Origin: a bacterium
Lineage (GTDB): Bacteria > Bacillota > Clostridia > Lachnospirales > Lachnospiraceae
Assembly: GCA_030539165.1 (NCBI GenBank)
Contig: JAUNSO010000008.1
Span: 1 to 55,158 of the forward strand
DNA length: 55,158 bases
Reading direction: 5' to 3'
Shown: positions 15,097 to 23,672 of the stretch, in pieces
How the letters are laid out: every line of letters begins with the position of its first letter
Numbering within the stretch: position 1 is the first letter of the stretch
Made by a program: the position numbers and the translations under genes
Notes under the pieces: model-generated
Seen by the model: only the letters and a program-made list of their open reading frames with translations
Told to the model about the DNA's origin: nothing
Database searches by the model: none

Positions 15097-16890
15097 ATGA
15101 AACCATCTTTTAAAAAATATATACCCTATATGATTATCCTGACTGCAGGTATTCTGTTACTGCTAAAGTGCTTTTACAGCTTTTGCTGGTCAGATGAGAC
15201 TTTTTATTTTGCGACAGCGAATCGTTTCTATCAGGGCGACAGCATCTTTCAGCACGACTGGTTTCCTACCCAGCTGTCATCTGTCATGCTGCTACCACTT
15301 TATTCTCTATTTATGAAAATAACAGGTTCTGTGGATGGTGTGATCCTGTTTTTCCGCATCTGCTTCGTCCTGTTTGCAGTGGTCTGCAGCTTCATCATCT
15401 ATCGGATCATTCAGTATTCCTATCCTCAATGGATCGCACTGATTTCTGCATTGCTATATTTATTTTATACACATCTGAATATCGCAACACTATCGTACTA
15501 TACCATGTCCGTCGGATTCTTTTTAGTTTCCATGCTGTTGATTTATCATTTTTATCAAACTGCGCTTCGCAGATACCTGTTGATTGGCGGAGTAATTTTT
15601 GCCCTCTCTGTACTGGCACTGCCTACGATGGCCCTTGCTTATATTCTGGTTATTCTGGGAATTGCTGTTCTGCTGCTGGCCTGCCGTGTTCTTCCGATGC
15701 CGGTATGGATCAAGCACGCAGTGGAACAGGGACGGCTCCCGGTTGTATGCTGGTATACGTTTCTGGGAATCTGTATTCCTGCAGCCATGTTTGGTATTTT
15801 TCTGCTCACAAATGTCCAGATTTCCGATTTTATTCAGGGGATTCCTTATGTGCTCTCTGATGAGGAGCACGGAACCAGCCTGATCTACCCGCTAAAAAAA
15901 TTCTTCATCGGCATCAATGAAGTATATGGATATGCTGCTTATCTTGGTTATTTATTGATCGTCGTTACTGCACTGACTGCTTTGATAGAGGTGCATGGAA
16001 AAATAATCAGCAGACGGCTGAAATTGATACTGTGCGGTGCTGATATTCTGCTGTTTTTTGCTTATTTCATATGCAGCATCGGCCATACGGGCTATATTCA
16101 GACTGCGCTCTGTATGTTTGCACTGCCATTATTCTTTCTGACAACAAACCGACAGTCAAAAGCCTTCTGGCTGCTCTTTGCATCCGGCATGATCTTCTCT
16201 GTCGTCTACAGCTATTCTTCAAACGGCTATCTGTATATTCTGGCCATGGGACACTCCATTGCGTCCATCGGTGGTATTATGTTCATCTATGATTTCAAAA
16301 AGGAAATCTGTAATGCTGACACGGACAGCAGCCTGATTGAAATGTTTTCTGTTCTTTGTACATGTATTATGCTGGCTGCGCTGCTGCAGACTGTCACGCT
16401 TCGTTTTGTTAACGTATATCGTGATGCACCTTTAGATGAATTGACGGTAAAACTCGAGAGTGGACCTGCTGCCGGTTTATACACGACAGCCAAACATGCC
16501 TCTATGTACACAACTGTCTGCAAGGTATTACAGGAGCATTGTCAGTCTGATGATCTGAATCCTGAAAAAAACAATAACGGCAGTCTCTTCATCACGAAGC
16601 TTCTGCCGTTCGGATATTTATGTTCGGATCTAAAATGTGGTTCTCCTACTACATGGCGAACCTCATTCAACAGTGTACGTCTGGAGGATTACTATCAGCT
16701 GAACCCTGATCGTTATCCTGACCTGGTTCTTGTGCTGGATGATGAATATGGCTCTTATGATAGCTGTGGAGATGTCGTGGCTGATCCGTCACCTAACGAG
16801 AATGAAATAGGAGGCTTTCTGCTTGACTACGTGACCCGAGAAGGCTATGAGATCATAGATGTAGACTGTGGAACGCTCTACCGCCGGTAA
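15097..16890 (+). CDS. GT-C-like multi-pass membrane protein (lone plus-strand gene)
   Basis: About 597 residues with some eleven membrane segments and an outside C-terminal domain of about 160 residues. Seen: after the first segment the acidic motif WSDETFYFATANRFYQGD, the place and style of the catalytic acidic residue of PMT/ArnT-type GT-C enzymes. Start: the frame is open from 14998, but that lies on the promoter; the ATG at 15097 has AAAGGA eleven bases before it, and the ATG at 15055 has no ribosome site. It is divergent from the operon at 14902 and convergent with a flippase four bases away. It is probably another sugar transferase that uses a lipid-phosphate donor. Confidence 0.8.
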   Translation: MKPSFKKYIPYMIILTAGILLLLKCFYSFCWSDETFYFATANRFYQGDSIFQHDWFPTQLSSVMLLPLYSLFMKITGSVDGVILFFRICFVLFAVVCSFIIYRIIQYSYPQWIALISALLYLFYTHLNIATLSYYTMSVGFFLVSMLLIYHFYQTALRRYLLIGGVIFALSVLALPTMALAYILVILGIAVLLLACRVLPMPVWIKHAVEQGRLPVVCWYTFLGICIPAAMFGIFLLTNVQISDFIQGIPYVLSDEEHGTSLIYPLKKFFIGINEVYGYAAYLGYLLIVVTALTALIEVHGKIISRRLKLILCGADILLFFAYFICSIGHTGYIQTALCMFALPLFFLTTNRQSKAFWLLFASGMIFSVVYSYSSNGYLYILAMGHSIASIGGIMFIYDFKKEICNADTDSSLIEMFSVLCTCIMLAALLQTVTLRFVNVYRDAPLDELTVKLESGPAAGLYTTAKHASMYTTVCKVLQEHCQSDDLNPEKNNNGSLFITKLLPFGYLCSDLKCGSPTTWRTSFNSVRLEDYYQLNPDRYPDLVLVLDDEYGSYDSCGDVVADPSPNENEIGGFLLDYVTREGYEIIDVDCGTLYRR

Positions 16891-16912
16891 ACGCTCAGTG
16901 TTCCTTCTTTTC
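16870..16912 (+). terminator. Terminator of the plus-strand membrane gene
   Basis: GGAACGCT (16870-16877) pairs with AGTGTTCC (16897-16904), with a smaller ACC/GGT stem inside, followed by TTCTTTTCC. The gene's stop codon lies within the hairpin. On the minus strand no U-run follows. Confidence 0.5.
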
Positions 16913-18361
16913 CGGATGGGGCAGGAGTCCTCTGGCAAACTTCCATAAATCCGCAATCACAACGCGGTTCAGAACACATACCAGTGCCAGCAGTACAATT
17001 CCCGTCACAATACTGATCCACTCTGTAGTCCAGAAAGTTGCAAACGCAGCATATCCGATATAAAGAACCAAGGATATCATGAATGTACGTATAGGATAGC
17101 CCACCGGATAACATTTCTCAGAAAAGTATGTCCCAATCAGGAAATAAACAATATAGGTGAAAGCAGTAGCCATAGCCGCACCCCGTCCACCGAGTATCGG
17201 AACCAAAAGTGTATTACCGATCAGATTGCATAGGATCGCTGCCACAGATGCATAATTGATATATCTTAGCTGCTGCTTGAATTTGATGCCCTGTACTACC
17301 ATTTCAAAGAGAATACTCAGAATCGGCATCAATGACAGAAACGGAATCACAGAAATCGCTCCACGGAAGTTCTTTCCAAGGATCAGTACGATCAGTCCAC
17401 GGCAAATGGTCAGTCCAAAGGCAGCCACAACACACAGAAACTGCACTTTCCTGAAAATATCAGCAAAAAACAGTTTGTTGACCTCTTCTGTCTCTTTCTC
17501 ATATTTCTCCATCGCCACCGGTGACCAGAAAGCCACAAACGTGATTTTAAAAGTCAGCAGAACAGTCATGATCTGCATCGCAGCAGAATAAATACCTGTC
17601 TCATCAAAATCGCAGAAGATGCGGATCGACCATTTATCCATAGAGGACAAGAGCCATTCCATCATCAGCATCATGATAAACGGAACACCATATCGAAGAA
17701 GCTCTTTCTCAGATATGGCTGCTTTTTCATCAACAGTCCCTGTATCTTCTCTCCTCACCTTGAACAGATAACGAATTCCGACAATCAATGTCACGATGCC
17801 CAGCGACAGAGTCATCGCATACAATACCACTCTGAAATCATTTCCAAGGCGAACTGCAAACAGAATAATCAGAGAAACATTCAATACCTTTGAAAGAATA
17901 TTCAGATTAGAATACAGTTTTCCTCTTTGCTCCATGCGGATATTCAGGAACAAAAACCGTTCAAACACGGATATAATTGTATATCCGATCACAAGGAGTG
18001 AAACATCCAGACTGCTCTTGCCAAACAACAGCCGGTTAAAGGTGTCTGCTCCAAACATGTAAGCCGTTGTTAAAAACAGCACTATGACTGCCGGTGGAAT
18101 CAGACACTGCAGAAATAACCTGCGGCGGTTAATTCCTTTTTTATAGAAAAACCGAATATAGGCCTGATCCAGACCAAGGATTGCAAATATATAAATAACA
18201 GTGACTGCCGAGGTAAACAAGGCAGTCCTTCCGTATTCATCCGTATCCAGTACACGCGTTATCAGCGGCAATGATATGAATCCAAGCAGCAGCACCACAA
18301 AATTCCCATAGAAATAATCTATGAAGCTCTTCATCAGATTGCCCTGTTTCTTTTCACCCAT
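16895..18361 (-). CDS. Polysaccharide flippase (Wzx/MOP family), third copy
   Basis: 488 residues with about fourteen membrane segments. Seen: the family start FIDYFYGNFVVLLLGFISLP, VLDTDEYGRTALFTSAV and the mid-protein RYGVPFIMMLMMEWLLSSMD segment of MOP-family lipid-linked glycan exporters. It would move an undecaprenyl-diphosphate repeat unit to the outer face. It is the last gene of the long minus-strand run, nine bases after the GtrB-type gene. Two more flippases lie at 28052 and 48135. Which repeat unit it serves is not decided; the nearest initiating enzyme is at 23673. Confidence 0.93.
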   Translation of the reverse strand: MGEKKQGNLMKSFIDYFYGNFVVLLLGFISLPLITRVLDTDEYGRTALFTSAVTVIYIFAILGLDQAYIRFFYKKGINRRRLFLQCLIPPAVIVLFLTTAYMFGADTFNRLLFGKSSLDVSLLVIGYTIISVFERFLFLNIRMEQRGKLYSNLNILSKVLNVSLIILFAVRLGNDFRVVLYAMTLSLGIVTLIVGIRYLFKVRREDTGTVDEKAAISEKELLRYGVPFIMMLMMEWLLSSMDKWSIRIFCDFDETGIYSAAMQIMTVLLTFKITFVAFWSPVAMEKYEKETEEVNKLFFADIFRKVQFLCVVAAFGLTICRGLIVLILGKNFRGAISVIPFLSLMPILSILFEMVVQGIKFKQQLRYINYASVAAILCNLIGNTLLVPILGGRGAAMATAFTYIVYFLIGTYFSEKCYPVGYPIRTFMISLVLYIGYAAFATFWTTEWISIVTGIVLLALVCVLNRVVIADLWKFARGLLPHPEKKEH

Positions 18362-18370
18362 GGCAAACCT

Positions 18371-19390
18371 CTATTGTTCCTTCTTTTTCGCTTTCTTCTT
18401 TTCTTTCTTTTCAGCCTTCTTTTGAGCTTTTTGAGAAGCTTGATCGGCTGCCTCTTTTAAGGCACTCCTGCTGTCAGCCACGCGGTCAACCAGAAACGGC
18501 GGTCTGTTTCGACTTGCATCCAGGGTTCTCCATAAATATTCGCCCAAAATACCAAGCATCAGCAGGATCAGTCCTGTCGAAAATAACACAAGACACATCA
18601 GAGAGGCCCAGCCTGCAATCGGAGTCCCAACAATCAAACGTTCCAGTACCACACCTACGATCCACAAAAATGCGATGATTGCAAAAATAACACCGATTCC
18701 GGACATAAAACGAATCGGAAAGTAGGAAAAGCTCATCATCGAATCTAATACCAGCTTGAATTTCTTGGAAAATGTCCATCTGGATTCACCGATTTCACGG
18801 TCTTTTCTATGAAAATAAATCTTTTCTGACTGGAATCCTACCCATAATACCTGAAGTGTCAGTGCAGAGTTTTTCTCATCCAGCATCTGCAATACTTCTA
18901 TGACCTGTCTGTCTAACAGGTAGCAGTCAAAGCCGCCAACCGGCATCGTCTTCTCTATGCACCTGCGGACAATTGCGTAATACATATTTGCAAAAAACTT
19001 CTTCACTGCAGAGTCATCACGTTCAGCTCTGACTGCAAGAACAACCTTGTTTCCCCGTTTCCAGCTCTCATACATATCGATGATCAGCTCAGAGTCCTCC
19101 TGCAGATCTGCTTGCTTTGTCACTGCACAGTCACCTGTACAGTTCGACAGTCCGGCAAGAATCGCCGAATGCTCTCCGAAGTTTCTGGACAGCTTAATGC
19201 ACTTCACATGTTCATCCATATCACGAATCTGGTTCATAATCTCCCAGGAGTTATCTCCTGAGCCATCATCCACAAATACAAGCTCATATGCATCAAGTCT
19301 GTGAAGGATTTTGTCCCTCATATCTTCGTACAACAGCATCAAGGTATCGGAGTTATAATATACCGGTATGATGATGGATAGCTTACTCAT
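18371..19390 (-). CDS. Polyprenyl-phosphate glycosyltransferase (GtrB/ArnC type) with Lys-rich tail
   Basis: A 339-residue GT2 enzyme that would move a sugar from a nucleotide donor to undecaprenyl phosphate on the inner face. Seen: the IIIPVYYNSD start, DDGS (41-44), KQADLQED with Asp95 and Asp99, two membrane segments at about 227-249 and 262-285, and a LGEYLWRTLD end typical of GtrB. The last 19 residues hold 11 Lys, an odd tail that may bind lipid head groups or the ribosome. The product, a polyprenyl-phosphate monosaccharide, is the donor class used by YfhO and GT-C enzymes such as those at 6489-16890. It overlaps the aminotransferase by four bases. Confidence 0.92.
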   Translation of the reverse strand: MSKLSIIIPVYYNSDTLMLLYEDMRDKILHRLDAYELVFVDDGSGDNSWEIMNQIRDMDEHVKCIKLSRNFGEHSAILAGLSNCTGDCAVTKQADLQEDSELIIDMYESWKRGNKVVLAVRAERDDSAVKKFFANMYYAIVRRCIEKTMPVGGFDCYLLDRQVIEVLQMLDEKNSALTLQVLWVGFQSEKIYFHRKDREIGESRWTFSKKFKLVLDSMMSFSYFPIRFMSGIGVIFAIIAFLWIVGVVLERLIVGTPIAGWASLMCLVLFSTGLILLMLGILGEYLWRTLDASRNRPPFLVDRVADSRSALKEAADQASQKAQKKAEKKEKKKAKKKEQ

Positions 19391-20505
19391 GAAATATCCT
19401 CCTGTTTCTGTCCGAATGCGTTTAATGCCTCGATCACCCTGGTCTGCTCCTCATCCGTCATGCCATTGTACATCGGAATGGATAACACCTCTCTTGCGCA
19501 GCATTCCGTTATCGGAAAATCTCCTTCGTGATGACCAAGATATTGATATCCCTCTGCCATGTGAGGCGGAATCGGATAGTGAATGATCGTTCCAATCTCC
19601 TTCTGATCCAGATACTGCTGCAGCTCATCTCTTCTCTCACATCTGATTACAAACTGATGATAGATATGTGTTGCACCTTTTTGGATCTGCGGCAGGCCAA
19701 TCAGCGGATTATGTATTTCTTCAAGATATCTTGCTGCTATCGTCTGCTTCTCCTGCATCAGTTCATCTGCATGCGCCAACCTGATTCTCAGCAAACCTGC
19801 CTGAATCTCATCCAGTCTGGAGTTTGTTCCTATGATCTTATTATAATAGCGTTTCTCGCTTCCGTAGTTGCGAAGTACTCTCATATCTGCTGCAATCTGT
19901 TCATCGTTCGTCACTATGGCGCCGCCATCCCCAAATGCTCCTATATTCTTTGATGGATAAAAGGAAAAGCATCCGATGTCCCCGAATGTTCCCGTTACCT
20001 GATCCTGATAGGTTGCTCCATGAGACTGTGCACAATCCTCTACCAGACGCAGATTGTGCTTTTTACACAGGGCAGCGATATCGTCCATTTTGGAAGCCTG
20101 TCCATACAGATGCACGACAAGAATCGCCTTTGTCTTTTCTGTAATCTTTTCTTCCAGCTTTGTCGTATCGATATTAAAATACTGATTCGGTTCTATAAAT
20201 ATCGGTGTAGCACCATTCATCGTAATTCCCATGACACTTGCGATATACGTATTGCCCTGCACCAGAACCTCATCGCCTTTGCCAATCCCCAGTACACGAA
20301 ATGCCATCCAGAGTGCATCCAGACCATTGCCGACACCGACACAATACTTTGCACCTACATAAGCAGCATACTCTTCTTCAAACATCTTAACTTCATTTCC
20401 CAGTACATACCATCCTGAACGCAGTACATGCAGCGCCTTCTCTTCAAACTCATTCTGATATTTAAAAAAGCCCCGATCCAGCCGGTTCGCCTGTATTCTC
20501 TCCAT
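19387..20505 (-). CDS. PLP sugar aminotransferase (DegT/DnrJ/EryC1; FdtB/QdtB-like)
   Basis: A 372-residue PLP enzyme that puts an amino group on a keto-sugar nucleotide. Seen: GNGLDALWMAFRVLGIG, the EDCAQSHGA segment and the PLP Lys186 in SFYPSKNIGAFGDGG. These resemble enzymes acting on dTDP-3-keto-6-deoxyhexoses (FdtB/QdtB) more than the UDP-linked 4-aminotransferases. That would fit rfbA/rfbB at 1268-3207, but no ketoisomerase (fdtA/qdtA) or acetyltransferase is visible, so the substrate is inferred. It starts a short unit with GtrB and the flippase, behind a possible promoter at 20556-20585. Confidence 0.9.
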   Translation of the reverse strand: MERIQANRLDRGFFKYQNEFEEKALHVLRSGWYVLGNEVKMFEEEYAAYVGAKYCVGVGNGLDALWMAFRVLGIGKGDEVLVQGNTYIASVMGITMNGATPIFIEPNQYFNIDTTKLEEKITEKTKAILVVHLYGQASKMDDIAALCKKHNLRLVEDCAQSHGATYQDQVTGTFGDIGCFSFYPSKNIGAFGDGGAIVTNDEQIAADMRVLRNYGSEKRYYNKIIGTNSRLDEIQAGLLRIRLAHADELMQEKQTIAARYLEEIHNPLIGLPQIQKGATHIYHQFVIRCERRDELQQYLDQKEIGTIIHYPIPPHMAEGYQYLGHHEGDFPITECCAREVLSIPMYNGMTDEEQTRVIEALNAFGQKQEDIS

Positions 20506-20555
20506 TGATCCATATCCCCTTTTTCCAAAATCGATTATTCTGTATCTTAGGCGTA

Positions 20556-20585
20556 ATTATACTATAACAATACCTCTTTGTACAA
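20556..20585 (-). promoter_or_regulatory. Possible internal promoter before the aminotransferase
   Basis: On the minus strand TTGTAC (20580-20585) and a perfect TATAAT (20556-20561) are 18 bases apart. The -35 and spacer lie in the last codons of the preceding transferase gene, and the start follows after about 50 bases. Confidence 0.5.
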
Positions 20586-21716
20586 TCTCACATGCTTCTG
20601 CAGACAGATATCCCGCGTATAATGATCCTGATATCTCTGATAAAAATAGTCTTTATCAAATTCCAACTCTGCTTTATCATGATATAGTTTTTCTATTCTA
20701 TCTGCACATTGATAATACTTCTCTTTTGTATACAGATTATCCTTCTTATGAACCACCTCGGTCAGTCCGCCAACACTTGTAGACACAATGGCACATCTTC
20801 TGCTCATTGCCTCTACCGCCGCCTTTCCAAAGGATTCAAACATGGAACTCATAACAAAAACATCAACAAGATAGTAGTAATCTGCTATTTCAGCCTGCGA
20901 CAGATCCTGCATATAAATCAGATTTTCTTCACCGATCATAGAGGAAATGGAATTCTTCAAGTCGGCTACGATCGCAAGATCCTGTTCTTCATATACGGAA
21001 ATGACCAGCGCAATCTTAAAGCGAATATCTCTCTCGCAAAAGGATTCTACCAGTTCTTTTACAAACGGCCAGTCCTTCTCCTCTGAGATCCGTCCCGCAA
21101 ATCCGATGACAAAGTCTGATTCCTCCAGACCCGCTTCCTCGCGCAGCTGCTTTCTTCGATCTGCATCATATGCCGAAAAGGCTGTGCTGATTGTATTGGA
21201 GATGACATCAATCTTATCAAAATGCGAGTTTTCCAGCCACAGCTCCTTATTGAACTGTGTTGTACAGATCATTCTCGCTGCATGTCTCAGCACTGCTTTA
21301 ATACATGTAATGGAATGAATCCTGTACCCAAAGTACAGACTTCTGTCCGTATAAACAAACGGTATCCTTGCAAACATACCCAGACATCTTAAGAATCCAA
21401 ATGTAATCAAAGATTCGGACATCTGAATGTGTATCATATCCGGCTTTTCAGCTTTAATGGCTCTTCTGAAGGAACCTATTCTACGGATAAAGTTCTTAAT
21501 CCGCTTTCCTCTTTTGTCTTCCCTGTTCTCATCTGAGGAAAATTCAACAACACGAAAAGGCAGCTCCTCTTTATGCATATGCAATAAAGCCGGACACGCT
21601 ACTACCGGTTCAAACTCCGTCCCGATCAGGCCCCCACACAGTGTTTGTGTAGACATCTGCGCACCACCGGGCAGATCAATCGGATATTCCATCAGATACA
21701 ATACTTTATAAGACAT
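20562..21716 (-). CDS. Glycosyltransferase family 4
   Basis: 384 residues with a two-Rossmann GT-B fold. Seen: a Gly-rich acceptor loop LPGGAQM near the start, the donor-domain start VIGFAGRISEEKDW and the nucleotide-sugar motif SMFESFGKAAVEAMSRRCAIV with its conserved Glu pair. It is a cytoplasmic retaining transferase that extends a lipid-linked repeat unit; sugar and linkage cannot be read from sequence. GGAGG lies five bases before the ATG. It follows the GT4 at 21755 after 38 bases. Confidence 0.92.
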   Translation of the reverse strand: MSYKVLYLMEYPIDLPGGAQMSTQTLCGGLIGTEFEPVVACPALLHMHKEELPFRVVEFSSDENREDKRGKRIKNFIRRIGSFRRAIKAEKPDMIHIQMSESLITFGFLRCLGMFARIPFVYTDRSLYFGYRIHSITCIKAVLRHAARMICTTQFNKELWLENSHFDKIDVISNTISTAFSAYDADRRKQLREEAGLEESDFVIGFAGRISEEKDWPFVKELVESFCERDIRFKIALVISVYEEQDLAIVADLKNSISSMIGEENLIYMQDLSQAEIADYYYLVDVFVMSSMFESFGKAAVEAMSRRCAIVSTSVGGLTEVVHKKDNLYTKEKYYQCADRIEKLYHDKAELEFDKDYFYQRYQDHYTRDICLQKHVRLYKEVLL

Positions 21717-21754
21717 AACGGCCTCCGTTTATTTCTATCCTTCTTGCTGAAAAA

Positions 21755-22921
21755 TCAACCCCGGAACCAATGATTCCTCAAAATGCCGGCCTTGCTTCCC
21801 GGTCCCTCTGCAATATCTGTGTCTTTGCCGTCCTCCAGACACTGTGCCAGCCGCAGTACATTCTGTGCAGCTACCTGTGGATTCCAAAGCTTATGCATCT
21901 GTTCATATGCTGCACGACCGTATGTTTCCTGTAATTCCCTGTTCTGCAGCAGCAGCTCCAGATTCTCACTCAGACTGTCAACACTCCCACTTTGAAATAC
22001 AAGTCCCGTTTCTTTATGCTTCACAAGCCACGGAGTCGCTCCGCAGGCATGACTGGCGATTACTGCACACCCTGCATTTAATGCTTCGTAGATCACAGAG
22101 CCCCAGCCCTCCCAGAAATTGCTCGTCATCAGGTATACATTGGCCTGAGCCATGGCATTTCTGGCTTCCATCGGAGAAAGGAAATCCACAAATGTCGTAA
22201 TATCGCTCAATCGATAGTGTCTGACCATTCTCTTGATATGTTCACGTTCTTCACCCTCACCTATCATAGTCAGGGTAAATCGATAGCCCTTGTCCCGCAT
22301 TCTCGCCGCTGCCTCAATGACCAGATCCGGCCGTTTCAGTTTGAGCATTCTGCCTGCCCACAGGATCTTCGTAACCTCTCCATGAGGCTTCTCTGACATC
22401 AGTTGATCCAGATCGTATTCCAAATGCTGAGGAAAGTATCCAAACTTGTAGCATTTATGGATATAACAGCGCATCTTACGATAATCATATGCAGTATAGG
22501 CACTTGCCGCCAGTATATACAGATGCTTCTTTCTGTTCTTAATATGCAGATGATAATACTTCTTTGTCAGACGTGGAATAAAGAACTTAATAAAGCCCTC
22601 CTTCAAAGGCCTCTCTGAATAGCGGAAGGTCAGTTTATCCGCCAGCAGTCTGGCTTCGATGAACTCCTCGGGAGCCGTGCCCATGACAACGATATCACTG
22701 TTGATTCCCAGTTCCATTGCATCCGCATGATTCTGTTCACTCGTATGTGTTTTCAGCACATACGACGGCACTTCCTCGCTCCCCCAGCCCATTCCGGCCC
22801 GGAATGCCTCTATCGGCATCGTTTCCACAAACGTAAAACCATCTCCCAGCAGACGATGCCATTCATCGCATAATGCTTTTTGATGATGATTAAAATAATT
22901 CGAAAAAAATGTCAGTGTCAT
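21755..22921 (-). CDS. Glycosyltransferase family 4
   Basis: 388 residues. Seen: ILWAGRMLKLKRPDLVIEAA at the start of the donor domain and NFWEGWGSVIYEALNAGCAV with the EX7E-type Glu pair. The N-terminal SNYFNHHQKALCDEW start is found in transferases of glycan loci. The frame is open up to 22957, but the ATG at 22921 overlaps the preceding stop as ATGA and fits the family start, so it is preferred. It acts in the cytoplasm on a repeat unit; the substrate is unknown. Confidence 0.9.
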   Translation of the reverse strand: MTLTFFSNYFNHHQKALCDEWHRLLGDGFTFVETMPIEAFRAGMGWGSEEVPSYVLKTHTSEQNHADAMELGINSDIVVMGTAPEEFIEARLLADKLTFRYSERPLKEGFIKFFIPRLTKKYYHLHIKNRKKHLYILAASAYTAYDYRKMRCYIHKCYKFGYFPQHLEYDLDQLMSEKPHGEVTKILWAGRMLKLKRPDLVIEAAARMRDKGYRFTLTMIGEGEEREHIKRMVRHYRLSDITTFVDFLSPMEARNAMAQANVYLMTSNFWEGWGSVIYEALNAGCAVIASHACGATPWLVKHKETGLVFQSGSVDSLSENLELLLQNRELQETYGRAAYEQMHKLWNPQVAAQNVLRLAQCLEDGKDTDIAEGPGSKAGILRNHWFRG

Positions 22922-23658
22922 CTTGCTATCAGCTTTGCTGCCTCCATCGCGATACATTCAAACAGATAAAAAGGAGAATACCCATTATCACGGTATATGG
23001 AATACTTGATCTGAATACGTTCAATCGCTTTTTTCATACTCTTTTCATGACTTGTGCCATTCATACGGAAATTCGCCAGCACCTCATTGACTGTCTCCAC
23101 ATGGGCTCCGTTTTTCTTAAGCCGCAATATGAGGTCATAATCATCATGAATGGTATTACATTGATATTGGTAAATTCGGTACATATCGGCTGTAATAAAA
23201 GTGGTTGGGTGATTCCAGTCTCTCGAAGTAGCATATTTGCGATTTCTCGCATGTTTGATAAATGTTTTTCCCGTCGGAAAGTGCATTCTGAGATCCGCAA
23301 AAAACAAATCATAGCCTTTTTCTTCATAGCATCTGACGGCACAGGCCAATGCGCATGGCTCATACCAGTCATCACTGTTGATCATGCCGATCAGTTCTCC
23401 CGTTGCCCGCCGGATACCCTTATTCATGGCATCATAGATCCCTTTGTCCTTTTCGGATATTACGATATAGTTTATATGCTTTTGTTCAAATTGACCCCTG
23501 TACTCCTCAACAATAGACAGGGTATCATCGGACGATACTCCGTCTACAATGATATATTCCGCCGGTGGATAGCTTTGATTCAGAACCGATTCAATCGTAT
23601 CCCTGACAGTAAGAGCACTGTTATAGGTTACAGTTATGATACTGACAGTTGTTTTCAT
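22918..23658 (-). CDS. Glycosyltransferase family 2 (WcaA-like)
   Basis: About 246 residues with one GT-A domain. Seen: VSIITVTYNSALTVRDTI at the start, VDGVSSDDT for UDP binding, KGIYDAMNKGI and MINSDDWY with the metal-binding Asp pair. The YDAMNKGI signature is shared with WcaE/WcaA-type transferases of exopolysaccharide loci. Three upstream starts are possible (GTG 23676, ATG 23673, ATG 23658). The last gives the usual family start and has GGGGA eight bases before it. It is coupled to the PGT gene ahead of it. Confidence 0.9.
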   Translation of the reverse strand: MKTTVSIITVTYNSALTVRDTIESVLNQSYPPAEYIIVDGVSSDDTLSIVEEYRGQFEQKHINYIVISEKDKGIYDAMNKGIRRATGELIGMINSDDWYEPCALACAVRCYEEKGYDLFFADLRMHFPTGKTFIKHARNRKYATSRDWNHPTTFITADMYRIYQYQCNTIHDDYDLILRLKKNGAHVETVNEVLANFRMNGTSHEKSMKKAIERIQIKYSIYRDNGYSPFYLFECIAMEAAKLIAR

Positions 23659-23672
23659 ATCCGTCATCCCCA

